DNA of 64,000 bases from Lichenostomus cassidix (Eukaryota; Chordata; Aves; Passeriformes; Meliphagidae). A program made the translations under genes and the position numbers. Of this stretch, positions 38,601-52,654 are shown piece by piece (the first letter of the stretch is position 1; each line of letters starts with the position of its first letter). The notes beneath the pieces were generated by a model. That model searched no databases. It was not told the origin of the DNA and worked only from the letters and a program-made list of their open reading frames with translations. Location of the stretch: NCBI GenBank assembly GCA_008360975.2, contig CM039184.1, forward strand, positions 50,868,797 through 50,932,796, given 5' to 3'.

Positions 38601-41379
38601 TGGTTAAGAATGAAAATTGATTTGTTTAAGAAATTAAGAGTCTCATCCTGACAAAATTATATTCCTCAACATCCTGTGACTATGATTTTATTTACAGATT
38701 GGTACTAGCTCAAGATGAGTATTGCTGAGAAAAGAATTTCTTACCATAATTTTGGCATATGATCTTAACAGTAATTAGACTTTGAGAATTCTTTCATGCT
38801 TTATTTTTGTGATGTTTTTAAAAATATTATCTTTCACTGACCTTTTTGATTTTTTACCTTCTATTGGACATGTTATTTCACTGACACAGTCAAATCCTCC
38901 AGAAATTGTGATAAAGTATGTAACAGATCTCTGTACCATTTTGTATTTTTCAGACTTTTATTCCTGACTGTAAAATAATTATGGTTTGATCAGACTACTA
39001 AATACAAAGTTAAGAAATAAAATAAGAAGCCTTTCCTGAATTTCCAGAGAATTAGTTTCTACATATTTCTTTTGTGGGTGAGTTCCCATATTTTATTTTT
39101 AGAATGAAGTCTTTCTAGGATGAAATACATTGTATATAAAGTTACACTTTTCATGCACTTCCAGTTCTGAATTTCTAATTTTATGTTTAGATAGCTTCAC
39201 ACAAAATGAGCATTACAATGATATCAGACCTCAGATCAGAAAAGTCATACTGCTACTTTAGGTACATTTTCTTCAATATGAAATGTAATGTAATTAAATT
39301 ATGATATTCCAAAGAACCTGCTAATAATCTTTTTGCTAGTTACAGTTTAAAATATTTCTGTTCCGTTTATAGCTCTGTCATGGTTGATTCTCCTGCCACA
39401 AATGGACACAAGAGTTATGAAAGAAAATGATAGAAGTCAAGGAGCTGTAATTGGCAGAAGTGTTGGCTTCTGTGTCCCCCTGTGAGGTCCTCTGTCAGGT
39501 TCAAAGATTGTGATTACTCTGCAGATTAATTCCTCTATGAAGAACACTGATTTTTATACTAAGATTTCATGATAAATTGAAACAATGGGGAAATTGCACT
39601 TAACTGGAAGAGCAATCCCTTTATGTAATTTCCAGAAACAGCACATGAATTATACCAGCAATTAGTTTGGAGAAAACAAGACAGAGAGCTGTACTTACGT
39701 TTGTTTTATTTTTCTCTTTGAAATTTTTCCACATTTTCACTATGAATAGATAACATTAATATCTTGTAAAAGACTCTAAACTTTTTCCTATCCAGCTTTG
39801 CTACAAGAAGGAAAAACAGTAACAAACTAAAAAACCCTAACCTTTCTAGTGCTCAAGCATATAGTAAATGAGCTATTGCAGTTGCATTAAAATGTTAAAT
39901 GTGTTACAGTAAAAAATGAAATGGTTTCATCAGAGAGCAATCTTTTGTAGCATTCAATTATACTGATTCAGATGGAAGTGTAACTTGGTGCATCTGAATG
40001 GTTTCAATTAAATAAGAGGTTCGGATAATTCACTGAGGGACAGAAAGAGAAAGAAAGTTCGTTTTCAAAGGTATGAATTCACCCATTTGTGTAAGCTGAA
40101 AAAGAAATATCTTCTTTGTGGTTTTTGATGGGGGCAGGAGGGTTTCTTTTCTGTACTTAAAAATATGACTGAAATTTTTAGATAACAGGACTTAAAGAAA
40201 ATCTGTGAAAAATGTATTATAAACTAGAAGACAATATAACAGATCTGAAGGAATGCAGTGTATAAAAATTACAGATTATATTACACAGCATTAATAATAT
40301 TAGAACTTTTCCCTTATATTACAACATGAGGGAAATTGCATAATATTTTAATTTTAAAAGAATCAGAGGAACTGGATGTCAACGGATTTATAAAAGTAGG
40401 ATATTTTGGTGTTTTTTTTCTTTTTTCCAAAAAATATATAACACAGAGGCACAGAAAAAACCCAATTATTTCTTACTAATGCAGCAGAAAATTTTTAATC
40501 CCTTACTTAAGCAATATAAAGCATATGAAGGTCTATTAGAAAGAATGCCCTGCTATAGGGAAATACTTTATGGCATAACTCTTAGAGAGGAAATTCAGCA
40601 CAATCCTCAAGATAGAGAGGAGGACATGAAAGAATAGTATTGAAGTGTAGTACAGCATTTTTATCAGATATTTGATGAGAAAAGAAGCTGAATAAAATCT
40701 CTGAACTCAGGCATGTCCCATTAGTATTTATTTAAAATACTATTCTCATACAATATATAGCATGTTTAGATTAATTATATATATTAAATAGTAAACAGCC
40801 CTCTTCCTAAACCACATATTGATCTGCATAAATAAAACTTTTGTACCTATTTTAGTCTTTATTAAGAGCATATTATCATCTTGCAAGTGGTCTGTATTAA
40901 TTTACATCAGTGTCACATGAAAATCACTCAGAGACAGAGCATAAAACTGATCAACTACTGTATACAATGAGCAAATGAGTAAGATATTTTCTAAATGAAG
41001 TTAAGCGTGGGCAAACAGGGCAAGGAAATTTATTTTAAATTTGTGGATGTGTATTATTGTCAAAATCTACCTTAATTTGCCTTAAATTCCTCAAGATTTG
41101 TGTTTTGTCTTTAGCAGTAAATAGCAAACCATCTCCTCATCTTTGTCTTGAGCTATGAGCTTTTCTATCCTTGTGCTGTTGAGGAGGGTGAGTGAGAGTG
41201 GGTGATGTCTGTAAACTGGTCAAGGTCATCCAAATCACAGGAACTGATTAATCAATGGCAGAGGGAAGATGATGAAAGTATTAAAAATTCTAAATGTCAG
41301 GAAGATACTTATTTGTGGTGTGGGAGTGGGTATAGGGAATTGTAAATAATAGGATGAAAGCATTTACATTCTTCCATTT
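35691..41379. other. AT-rich non-coding DNA
   Basis: The longest featureless stretch in the window: almost 5.7 kb without a recognisable repeat or exon. Open frames do not exceed 70 codons. Confidence 0.6.
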
Positions 41380-41733
41380 GTAGAAAAAAGTCTCCTTGGA
41401 GACCTTATAGAGGCCTTTCCATATGTCAGGGGGGCTTGAAAGAAGAGGTAAAGAGACATTTCAGCAGGGTCTGTGGTCAAGAGTTTTAAACTGAAAGAGG
41501 GTAGATTTAGATTGGACAGAGGATGAAAGTTTTTGCAGTGAGAGTGATATGACACTGCAACAGGAAGCCCAGAGAGGTTTTTTGTGCTCCATCCCTGTAA
41601 ATGTTTAAGGCTAGGCTGGATGGGTTTTTAAAAAGCCTGGTCTAGTGAAAAGTGTCACTTACCAGGACAGGGGGTTTGGAACGAGATGGTCTTTAAAGTC
41701 CCTTCCAACCCAAATCATTCTAGGATTCTATGA
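41380..41733 (+). mobile_element. CR1 LINE, truncated 3' end
   Basis: Plus-strand CR1: ttggagaccttatagaggcc, aaactgaaagagggtagatt, ggctaggctggatgggtttt, gatggtctttaaagtccctt and the tail attctaggattctatga, which is the CR1 octamer repeat. It keeps the complete 3' end and about 350 bp. The short minus-strand frame across it is not a gene. Confidence 0.93.
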
Positions 41734-41789
41734 GTTACTTATAAAATGATCAGTCATGTTTACCAAGGAAGAGAGGGAAAAAGTATGAG

Positions 41790-41920
41790 TGTATGTATAT
41801 ATACACACATATATATATAAATACAAATGTATGCTCATATTCGTATTTATATGTATGTATTTGTGTGTTTTCACAGACAAATATTTCAGACTTCAAATTT
41901 TTCAGACTTCAAATTTTTCA
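41790..41920. repeat. AT-rich simple sequence and 16-bp tandem copies
   Basis: From 41790 the sequence alternates TA, CA and TG units. Next to it ttcagacttcaaattt is repeated twice in tandem (41885-41900 and 41901-41916). Confidence 0.75.
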
Positions 41921-44542
41921 AACAAATGCATGTCAAATCAAAATACACCATTACTGCAACTTCTAATAGTCAACTTGAAGTTAACTTATTTGCTCGGAAT
42001 GTTTGAAATAGATTGTTTCAAGTGGCTATGAAAAGTTGACAAAACCTCGTGGAAAGCAATTTACTGGCACAGGTGGTATTTCTTTCAAGTCTGAAACATG
42101 CAAATTGTTTTCTTGATAAATAATTTCGGCAATTTATTCTGAGATCTGCTTGCAAAATCAACAAAACTCCACTGATCTGTTTTAGAACAGAGAAGAGCTC
42201 AATACTTTTAGTGTTGTGTTCAAACTTTTCAGATGTGAGATGTCCTCAAGCATCCATATACAGCTAGACAGAATAGCTCTGGAGGTTTGTACACACTAAA
42301 ATAAAACCTCAGAAAGCTGCCAGAAGAATGAAAAACTCAGATATCTCAGAGGCTCGTCAGAAATGTTGGCTTTGAAGAGAAATGTTTTCCCCACAACTGC
42401 AGACATCAAGCATCAAAAAGGGAATTTGCTTTTTCACTCACCTTAAAAGTTTTGTCTTCCTACCTTTTCCATTAAGAAGACTATAAATGCGGATATGTTT
42501 CCTGACATTTTAACATCTGTGATATGTACTTTCTGAACTATCAGAAATAAGACAAAAAATCAGGTTTGGGAGCAGTCAATATCAGAAAAAGGAAGAAAAA
42601 AACTGATGGGACATAAAAACAATAACAGTGTTGTTATTGTAAATTGTAACAAGTAGTCTCTCAAAGACATATTGCAACAACAGCAAAATACACTAAAAAA
42701 ACCCAAAGGCATTGAGAGCTGTCTACTTTGAACATGGTTATACTGCCTTTTCAGCCAAGAGAAAAAGAGCTACTACTTTTTATATAGCCTCTTTTAAATT
42801 GTTTCTTTACCCTAAATTTACAATACAATATGACCATTATTGAAAATTAAGAGAATATTGATTAAAGTTTTGTCATCTTCCCTTTTAATATGGTGCATGT
42901 GTTTACTGAACTGAATTTCATATGATTTGTTTGGAAATCCACATGTCATTTATGACTTACAGGAAAAAATCAGAATTAATTATAGATTTTACCTGCTTTA
43001 TCACTCATTTTTTAGTCATCTGATATTTTGTTAAAATAGGAAATGTATAAAAAATAATGAATAACAGGAATCAAAACATTTATGGTTCATTGAAATATTG
43101 TTATTGCTTAGAGATAAATAATTTTTAGAATTATCTTTCACTTTTATTGTGCAATTAATATGTTCTGCAAAAATTTGATAATGCACCCACTGAACAGCAC
43201 TAAAGTGCTAAAGAGTGCAAATTAACAATAGAAGTTCTCATAGAAGACAGAATAAAATACTATTAATTAGAAATTCTGGATACTGTAAAAATGAAAGAAA
43301 TAAGTGTACAAAGAAAGGTGTCAAATAACTTATTGACAGTAAATATGCCCTTACACTTGGGAGAAAACAATCATATATCCTCTGTATAGACCATGTGGCT
43401 AATCATAGACTGTTAGAGTCATTTCATTAGAGGCTGCAAAAGGATGCCTAGAGACTCTCCAGCAAAGATACAATTAGATTGAAGTTTCATTATTCTTAAA
43501 CGTGTTATGTTTCCCATTAGACAGTGATCAAAGAAAAAAATACTAAAGGAGATCTGTAGGATGCAAGATTGATTACAGACTGATTCAGCAGTGCAATCAC
43601 TGTTTGGTGCAATCTCAGCATGAATGGAGTCCCCAGAGAGCGTGTTGCTATCTGATAGCACTACGGTCAGGGAAAAATCAAACTACTTTTAGAAAGTAAA
43701 TTGGTTGGGGTTGCCTTACACAGGAAAGCATTATAGCTCAGATAGTCATTCTTCCTGGAACCCAAAAGCAGGTGTTCTAAAACCATTTCAGTTTTCAGCT
43801 GTACATAAAGCTCAAACCCAGAACTGTTCAGTTACTGTAGTAGAGCTAGCAGAAACAAAATACTTTGAGTTATTGTGATGATGCAGTTAATAGTTATGTT
43901 AGTGTGTAATTTACAATCTAGATATTTTATTTTTTTGATCTATCCAAAATTTCCTTTTATGTAGTTGTTTCTTTTTTTGTTCTTAATTCTCCATCACCCA
44001 ATAGAGTTTCACATGTGGAAAACTTAGCACAGAAGCAACTGATGTTGCAAGGCACTAGTATCAATTAGCTGGTGTTATGAATTAGCAAATATCCACTGAA
44101 TAAAATTGTACAGCATCTGTTGTAAGGACTTAAAGTGCACAGTTGTCTGTCTCAAACAATGTTAAAGTCACAGAAAGATTTGGCCATGAGATAAGCACAG
44201 AAGGGAGAGACAGAATGGCAGTAACTCCAGGTCTGTCAGGCAAGGTCCAGTTAGTACATCCTGATTAACACATCCAGACAGAAATTCCCATTGCAGCAAA
44301 CCATGTGAAGAAGTAACTCCTCCTACACCTTTCATCAGTCAAACAAAGATCACCCAAGTTACTAGACAGATGACATCTGTGACCACAAATGACCACCAAA
44401 GCCCCCTTGAATGAACCTCAGCAGATACCTGGAACTTGGACTGTAAGTTAAGTCCCCACAGCTGGAACTTGAGATAACATAGAGGTGGTGCAATTGTCCT
44501 GGTGGTACTATTGTCATATTTTATGAATGAATAAATATATAT
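41921..44542. other. AT-rich non-coding DNA
   Basis: No gene recognised. A short segment at about 43400 starts like a CR1 end (aatcatagactgttagagtc) but the similarity does not continue. Confidence 0.6.
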
Positions 44543-44952
44543 TTTGGGCATGTTCGACCTCCAGAAGAGATGACCAAGGGGGGACCTCAACAATGTGTAT
44601 CAGTATCTGAAGGGAGTGTGTCAAAGAGGATGGAGTCAGGCTCTGCTCAGAGGTGCCAAGCAATGGGACAAGAGCTTACGGGCAGAAACTGATGCACAGG
44701 AAGTTTTACCTGAATATAAGGAAGAGTATGTTTTCTGTGCAGATGATTGAGCACTGGAACAAATTGCCCAGAAGGCTGTGGGATCTCCCTCACTGGAGAT
44801 AATCAAGAATCATCTGGACACATTCAAGAATCATCCAGGCACAATCCAGTGCAATGTGATCTAGGACGGGCCTGCTTGAGCAAGAAGGTTGGACCACATG
44901 ACCCGCTGTCATCCCACTTCTGACCTTAACCATTCTGTGATCCTGTGATTCT
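44543..44952 (+). mobile_element. CR1 LINE, truncated 3' end
   Basis: Plus-strand CR1 starting at tttgggcatgttcgacctcc and running through ggacctcaacaatgtgtatc, atctgaagggagtgtgtcaa, ttgagcactggaacaaattg and a tail of cattctgtgatcctgtgatt. About 410 bp including the full 3' end. Near 44800-44840 an atcaagaatcatc/ttcaagaatcatcc duplication is specific to this copy. It is of a different subfamily from the copies at 41380 and 46615. Confidence 0.93.
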
Positions 44953-46614
44953 AACATATAGTATAGATATTAGAAAGAAAAAAATATAACTCACATCTAC
45001 TTTATAGGAAATTGTACATGCCAGCATTTTGTTTCATTACTCAGTAAAGAAACATGCCAGTGTTACGGAATTTCTGGTGAAATGGAGCAATCTCTTTCAG
45101 TCCTACCAACCCATCTTTCCCCACCTAGATATCCAGAGTTAGACCAATGACAGGTCAGATACTCAACTTTCCATCTTGTGAGAAAACAGAACTTAAGGGA
45201 CAGATGAGAAACAGAGACTTTTCCCTTACTCAGCAAGATAACTAGGTGACTAACAAAGAGGTCAGAGAGCTCAGGATCCTGAATAACTGCACAACTTGAG
45301 GAACCCTTTGGACTGCTCAGAAAAGCTATCTGGGCAGGTGGTAACTTGAGGAGTTAGCCAGGTTTCACACCTGCCAAGGAGGACAGCTGGGTATGAGGCA
45401 AGCTGAGAAGCCAGGCATTCTGCCTCATTTCTAGCCAACCCACCAGCCTGGAGTCCAATTGTCAAAATAGCTGCTGAGCATTGTGGCAGAAAATCAGCAG
45501 CTGGCAGCTTGGTCAGGCTATCAGCATTCTGATTTTCATTGATGTTTCTGACAAAATCTACATGTTCCCAAACAACCATTCAGTTCAATTCAGTATATTT
45601 CTTGATTAGAATCTGTTGAAAAATAATCTCACCAGCTCTAGCTGCATTTAGCTATATACAGTACATAGAACAAATATAGGGTGAACAATATTGCCTTACC
45701 TCCATAACTCCATAACTATTTTTTTTGAAACCTCAGGAATCTTTTTTTATGAGATTTCCAGATACCAAGGATAGGTGAATTACTTATCTGTCAGAAAATG
45801 TCTGGTTTAGGCCTATTCTTATGCAGTAGCTTATCTTTTCAAAGATAGTTGTTATGTTCTGTCTGCTTTTGGTCATCCTGACTTCCTTAATGTCCACAGA
45901 TTTTCTCTAATATAGATTAAAAATCCTCCTTTACTTCTTTTTCCTTGGTTAAAATATTACTGAGAGATGGATCTACCATATATCCCTCCAGCATCTGAGT
46001 ATTAAGCTTCTACTAACTGCTTTTTCTCATATATTGTTACATCTTTAGTCAAGTTACCAAAATGCTTCACTAAGTTATTAAAAAATTCATATCTATGCCA
46101 ATGAGACTTAAATTTTTAAAAATCATTTTAGGGAAAAGTAGACATTATACTGTGTTTTGCTATTCTTATTTAATTGCCAATTAAACACTGACTACAGTCA
46201 ATCTTATGCTTTGCAGTCAAACAAAGAAAATTTTTGCTGTTGTGCAAATTATTGAAAAACTGGGCATTGGCTAGACTTAAAGTTTTTAAACCTTTAAAAA
46301 ATATTTTCTTTTTCTGGGTTTTCCCAGTTTCTCATATGTTGGCATGCCATTCTTTGATTAGTAGTGGATCATATTCACTTTACTTCTAAGGTAACTTAAA
46401 AGCATATGCCTATATATCCCATATATTTGGATTCAGGATTGTGGCCAAATATTATTACCATTGTAATTCATTGAGAAGTGCACCACTGATATAATATTCA
46501 TCCTGTGCATTCATAGAATAGAAAAGGTTACCATACCAAGCAGATACAGTTGTCACTTTCTCTGCTGTAATTGCGAAATTTTAGGTCACACCTGGAGCCA
46601 TGCCTTCCAATCCA
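44953..46614. other. Non-coding DNA, no gene recognised
   Basis: The first part (45060-45590) has a more balanced base composition and a 102-codon minus-strand frame (45271-45579) that matches no family I know. The remainder is AT-rich. Confidence 0.55.
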
Positions 46615-47050
46615 AAAAAATTTAAGATGATTAGAGGTCTGGAACTGCTCTCCTAGAAGAAGACAGACAGAGACAGCTGGGGTGTTCAGCATGGAGAAGA
46701 GAAGGCTCCAGGGAGACCTAATAGTGGTTGTCTAGTACCTGGAGAGTGCTTATAAAGAGGGAGAGATTTTTTAATTGGACAGATATTGATAGACAAGGGG
46801 TAATGCTTTTAAACTAATAGGGGAGAGATTTAATTTAGATTTAGAAAGGCATTCTTTACAGTGAGGGTGGTGAGGCACTGGAACAGGTTACCCAGAGAAG
46901 CTGTGGATGCCCCATTCCTGGAAGTGTTCAGGACCAGTCTGGATGGGGCCTTGACCAACCTGATCTATTGGGTGGCATCCCTGCCCATGGCAAGGGAAAC
47001 TAGATGATCTTTATGTCCCTTCCAACCCAGGCCTTCTTATGATTCTGTGA
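46615..47050 (+). mobile_element. CR1 LINE, truncated 3' end
   Basis: Plus-strand CR1: aagatgattagaggtctgga, agcatggagaagagaaggct, acagtgagggtggtgaggca, tggatgccccattcctggaa, and the tail atgattctgtga. It is the same general subfamily as the 41380 copy and is slightly longer at its 5' end, reaching into the ORF2 C-terminal coding region. Confidence 0.93.
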
Positions 47051-47977
47051 AACCTCCACATGGTTAAAATTAATTAACCTTGTCTATCCAGATAAAATTA
47101 ACATATTTAAATATGTATATGTGAATATGCCTGTCTTCATTATTTGAATCACCTTGTTTAAGTCTTTACAAACTTTAAAACAAATTTCAGTGTCAGTTTG
47201 CTTGGAATGCTGTTTTTTGCTGTTTCTTGGAGGCTTTTTTTTTTTTAATAAGAAACATATAAACATCTCTTAACAAAACAAAAAAAAAGATGTTAAAAGC
47301 TTAAAAATCCATTTAAAGCAGAATGTGCTAAACTGGTATGTCTGTAGAGAATAAGATAAGGTGAAACAGGAAACTATTCAAGCAGCCTTCTGGAATTCAG
47401 TACCTTTTTGCTTATCTATATTTTTCTATACTGTATACTCAGAAGAATTTCTGTTATCTATGCAACTCATAGGATATTTTTGTTATTCTTAATCTTAACA
47501 AAAGTAACACAGCTAAATTCTCAAAAGATGTAGGAAATGACACAAATTTTCTCTTAAACCAGGACAAATTCTGGAACCCTAGGTAAACATTGGTTGGGTA
47601 TCCATGTCTACAAACAAGGAAGAACTTTTTTTCATTTTAAAGATACCTACTTTTTGTAAGGCCATTAAAAGCATAAATGAGAGGAGAGAGAAGATGAACA
47701 GTGTCTATTGTGTACGTGATGTAAGTAAGGTGAAAGGATATTTTGTTAATCAGTCCTGAAGTTACATAAATCCAGTATCTTAGAACTAGAGCAATTTTTT
47801 TTCAGTTCCACTCACATTTAAAAATAACAACAAAATAACCATTTCACATTCAATGTCTAAGTATTGCAGTTTAAAAAATTATACATTTTTGATTGACATG
47901 AATACAGTAGTTCCTTTTGTTGTTGTTCCACTCAGTCTTAGGTAGTGAGTAGTCTTTGATATCATTAGTGCATGTTA
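47051..47977. other. AT-rich non-coding DNA
   Basis: No feature recognised beyond short A and T runs. Confidence 0.6.
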
Positions 47978-48220
47978 ATAGAATAGAGTAGAATAGAATG
48001 AAATAGAATAGAAAACAGAACAGAATATTTCAGTTGGAAGAGACATATGCCAATCATCCAGTCCAAATGCCTGACCACTTCAGATCCACATCAGAAGTGT
48101 TTAACTTCTCTAATTATAAAACTCTGTTTTGAAAAACTCATTATTTTGCCTGACCAGGCATATTGTTAATGTCCAACTCCTCACAAGAGAAAAAAACTTC
48201 AATTTTTTAATGTTGTCTTA
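47978..48220 (-). mobile_element. CR1-like LINE 3' end with AATAG tail
   Basis: The plus strand begins with an irregular (AATAG)n tail (47978-48015) followed by agttggaagagacatatgcc, ccagtccaaatgcctgacca and a decayed portion. This is the reverse complement of a CR1-type 3' end in which the terminal repeat is a pentamer rather than the usual octamer. Similarity fades near 48220. Confidence 0.75.
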
Positions 48221-51200
48221 ATTTCAGATATTTTTATGCCAAGGTGAAAGCTTACACATAAACAGACCAACTTTACCTGCAACGAACAACAAACAAAACC
48301 ATTCAAGCAGCTCTGGGGAAAAACTTAGTGAAGCTTTTTTAACTCTTGGATCTACTTTCTGTTTCTAGTTTGTGACAACATTAAAAAATAACCAAAGGCA
48401 ATATCACCCCCTATGGCTCTGCGATGAACAAACCTGCTAGAAATGTTGAAATGGGAAGAAAAAGAGGGAAACAGTAAATAGCATGTTCCTACATTCCTTG
48501 GGACTCACTGAGAGCTTCTCTAATAGAGTTTCACCAGGTCATTCCTCTATTGGATTAGGAGGCAGATGGAGGAAAAAAGGTAGAGGTAAGAAACAGATGC
48601 TCTGTACAGCTTGATCCCCTGCTGATCTCACAGATAGAACAGCAGGTGCTTGTGCTACTGCAAGCAGCTATAAAGAACACACAGATAATCTTGGGCTACC
48701 TCTGTACCATTCTACTGAAATGTTAAAACTGACTTTTTGTCTCCTACAAAACTTATTAAAATATTGTGCAACACATTAAAATTTAGTAAGTTCTCTCGGT
48801 GTTTTGTGGACAATTATTAAATGTGGGAAATCTCCAGATCTCTGCTTTGCCATGTCTCAAGAGAATGTTTGGACCATTGTACTTTTCACCTTTCTTTTAT
48901 AAAGCTGTATCACAGGATAGTCACTCCTGTATCTGAGATGATTTCCCTGATGGAAAATTTATCATAATGTATTCCCCTAAAAAAAAAATTTTGACTAAAT
49001 CATAGTTTTTGACCGAAAAGCATAACTTATGAAAATTCTTGTTCATCTCTGATAGTAAGACTAAAGAATTTGTACAGCCTCTTGAGTATACAGTTATTGA
49101 ATATAATGAACATTTGACCATGCTAAAGACCTGGTTTTTGATAAATCACTTATTTTTGTATGATTTAATTCCATGATGCTAAACAGAGGCAACAACTTAT
49201 TCTTTGTTTATTAAACCTCATGGTGATAAACATAATTTTCTCCCTGAAGCTGCAGAGGTTGTCGTTCCCCCAGCTGTTAATAATTTACTTTTTTTCACTG
49301 AATAGAAATTACTGTTCTCTCAGAATTGCTAATTTATTTTTCTTTTGAGTGAAACCTTCTGAGATTTAGTGAAAAAATAGTTACATGAGCTGAAATCGTT
49401 TAAATAGTGTTTGCTGTCTTGTGGGAGTGTTTGATTGGAATAAGTTGAATCATCCATGTAGCTGACCTAGCAAATTAGAAAGGCAATGAAGGTGTGTGGT
49501 TAAACTCAACCTGAGAATGTGTTATAGCCTCCTTCTCTGATACATTCACTGCACAGTAGCTTTACAGCAGTGTTTAAAGCTGTCTATTTGTCTGTGTGGG
49601 TCCAAAACAGAACCTTAATGTTTTATGAGGAAGAGCTAGGATATTTGATAAGGTAGAGCATTTGCTTGAAATTGTGAGATTTGAGATGATATTTGAATGG
49701 TTTCTATTATCTATGTGGATAGATAAACATACATTGTTATTTCTGGGGAGGTTCAGAGACAGCAAAAAAACTGCTGAGTGCTCTCATGCTCAAAGTCTTC
49801 TGTGGGATCTTGGCCCCACTGAAAACTGGGGAGCCAGAATCTCTGTTTCTGATACTGTTCTCTTGTACTCACTGAGTTTCTCTCATGAACAGTAAGATTA
49901 ACAAAAATAATGACAAAAATACAAGGTAATAATGACGAAAATGCAAGCAGCTTTTACTCTGAAATTTGCAATAGGAAGGTGTTTCCAAGAACACTTAATT
50001 CAGATGGATTCAGAGATGGCGTTTTAGCATGTTCCTGTAGTAAGGTAATGGTATGTATCTTCTCATTGTTAACAGCTCAAGAGTTTGCCACATGGAAATC
50101 TGGCAGTTCAGAAGTTTTAAGAGCAGGATGACAATTCTGTCCTATGATGCCTAAGTTTAGTTATTAAGTGGGATATGTACAACATAAGGATATGAAGTTT
50201 TAGTTTGAGGTGTCTATCCAAGAACACAGAGGTGCTTCACAGAACACTTATAAATCAGGACATCCACTCTAGTTGTGACCAGCACCACGAGTTCAGGAGA
50301 ACAAGACACTAACAGTGAGAGGTCAGAGTATCCACATCCATACATCTCAGTTCCAGTTTAGATGGGCAACAAACATCATCAACGTTTCACAGACAAATAG
50401 ATTTCTCCTTATTTAAGCTGATCAGCGGTCATTATCTGGGCAATATCACCTGCCTGATCCTTCTTCAAATAAATTAAAGTAGCTAATAGCTTATGTGTGC
50501 TTCTTTGCTTTTCCAGATGCACCTAAACTATTAGAGAGAGCAGATGTAATCTAGAACTTTCAGATAAGACTCTTACACAATCATTACCTTTTCTCTGCTT
50601 GCTCTGCCAACCCATAACTGAATCATCTAACAAATTGCAGCTGTGCAGGTGTACAAGTCTCATTTCGTCTCAGAAGTACTCTTGAGTAGGCTTCACCTGC
50701 AAAGTGCTTGAGGTCTTATTTGGTGAAAACAAGAGTTTGGACTTATGTCTTCCCTTGGTCCCTCACTTCAGCAATATTTTGAACACACATAGAAGATGAG
50801 ATGAAGCCCAGGAGTGTCAAATCAAAGAGTATCTCAGACTGTAGAAAAGTGGATAAAAAATTTTATAGATTGTTTTTCAAATGTTATCACTATGTTGTCA
50901 ACTTATAATGAAAGGATCAGTGCAAACAAATTTTTAAAAAACCCAACAAAATAAAGCACATCACAATTTTATTGGTATTCATGAATAAAAGAACACAGAA
51001 AGAGCGGAACTCCTGTTATTGGTTATGTTTGTATTTGTTGTATTATTTTCCTTGAAACAGTAGGGAATTCTGTGTTAGTTTCAGACTGAGAAATGATACT
51101 TAATTCACCTGTCAGTGACAGCCAGCCTAGGCAATATACACTTCTGCTATATTCTAGAATATACAGAATATGTTTTTTTATGTGTACAGTAACAGACAAT

Positions 51201-51700
51201 TAAATATTTGGCTTTGTAATCTGCAACTTTGCATATTTGCATACTTTTAATTCTTTTATATAGAAGGTCTTTTTGTGTGGTGATATGGGCAATGAAAAAC
51301 TCCTTTGGGCCAGGGAGCTTTATTAACATCTATATGTCAAACGTCCTGAATTCTTGGAAGAATGTAGTGCAACTGATGGTTGTCAAGAATTAGGAATCAT
51401 TGCATGGGGTCTGGTGCAAAGGGTAATAATATATTAAGTAATACAAAAAGATTGGCTGTCAAGCAGTAAGCAAAGATCTTTGACGGAAACAGGACTGAGA
51501 GAATTCAAGCTGTGCTGAACTGCTGTGTGTGTACACTTGTGTACAAATACAATCCTATAAGCTAGAAACATTTTCATTCTTTTGATGAAAATTTATTAAT
51601 GTTTCAACTATCTCTTACAGGAACTTGACATATTGATTGAAATGTTGCAATGGATTATCTTTGCTGAAGTCTTGTATTCTGATATTTTTGTATCAGTGAG
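48221..51700. other. Non-coding DNA, no gene recognised
   Basis: AT-rich with patches of average composition, for example around 50100-50750. No repeat or exon signature is recognised. Confidence 0.55.
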
Positions 51701-51762
51701 AGGGCTGAAACTAGTTGAAACTGTAAGTTCCTTCCAACCCCAACCATTCTATGATTATGTGA
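51701..51762 (+). mobile_element. Very short CR1 3' terminus
   Basis: Only about 62 bp of CR1: agggctgaaactagttgaaa, ttccttccaaccccaaccat and the octamer tail attctatgattatgtga. It keeps an exact 3' terminus, so it is an extreme 5' truncation rather than a random remnant. Confidence 0.85.
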
Positions 51763-52654
51763 TGCCAGTTTTAGCAACACCTTAACCAACCTTCCTATTG
51801 AAATGCAATACTGTGGGAAATAAAATGTCATTTACACTACTTGTCATTAGTAACATAAAACCATAACAATCATATTCTTTCATGCATATTCTCTTTATGC
51901 ATCAATCTTGAAAGAAGTATCCTCATTTCTTTATCATCAATTCTGACACTTTCATAGTATTTACTAAGTTTGGTATAGCAGTAAAAAGCTGAAGCAGCAA
52001 AAACATGAATAAAAATATATTACAGTAATTCACAAGATAATTGTGTGTATTTTTTTTTAGCATTGGTTTCTTTATCCCTCTAGCTACTTATTGCTGTGAC
52101 AGTTACTGACACATGTCCTGACAGAAATGGAATTTTCTAGACAGCGTGACTGAGCAGTTGAACACTCAGCAGTTACTGAACTGAATGCTTCCTCTCTTAA
52201 ATAAAGCCATGGGGAAAATAGTCATCATTCCTGTCAAGATCCAGCCTAAACAGTTTACACAAACAGCACATTATTGGCACATAAATCTGCAATCTCAGAT
52301 ACTAGTTTGAGTAAAAAAATTATGTTAACCTTTGAGACCATTAATTGTCCTTATCACAATTTTATGTCACATTTTTTATGGTAATATCCATTCAAGTCTC
52401 TTTATAACACTTTATAAACATTTTGAAAAATCTGTACTAGTCAGTTCTTCATGTTCTGCAGAAAAGAGGTGGTGAATTTTGGAAAATGGTGCAGAGAACC
52501 AGAAATGAGTTTATTCCTGCAGAGTTCTGGTATCCTGTTAATAAATCAGCCTTGGAAAGTCAATCAGTATCTTGAACTTTGGTATATTTCACACCTATCG
52601 GGACTATACAGATTAACTGTGAAATCAAATAAAACTTGGCAGCTAGTAATTGTG
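51763..52654. other. AT-rich non-coding DNA
   Basis: No feature recognised. Confidence 0.6.

Noticed and set aside
43385..43440. CR1 end near aatcatagactgttagag
   Set aside because: Only the first bases resemble a CR1 terminus; the following sequence does not match.
45271..45579. Minus-strand frame with a phrase loosely like retroviral RNase H
   Set aside because: The resemblance is limited to a few residues (NADSLTKLP) with no catalytic motif or neighbouring pol sequence.
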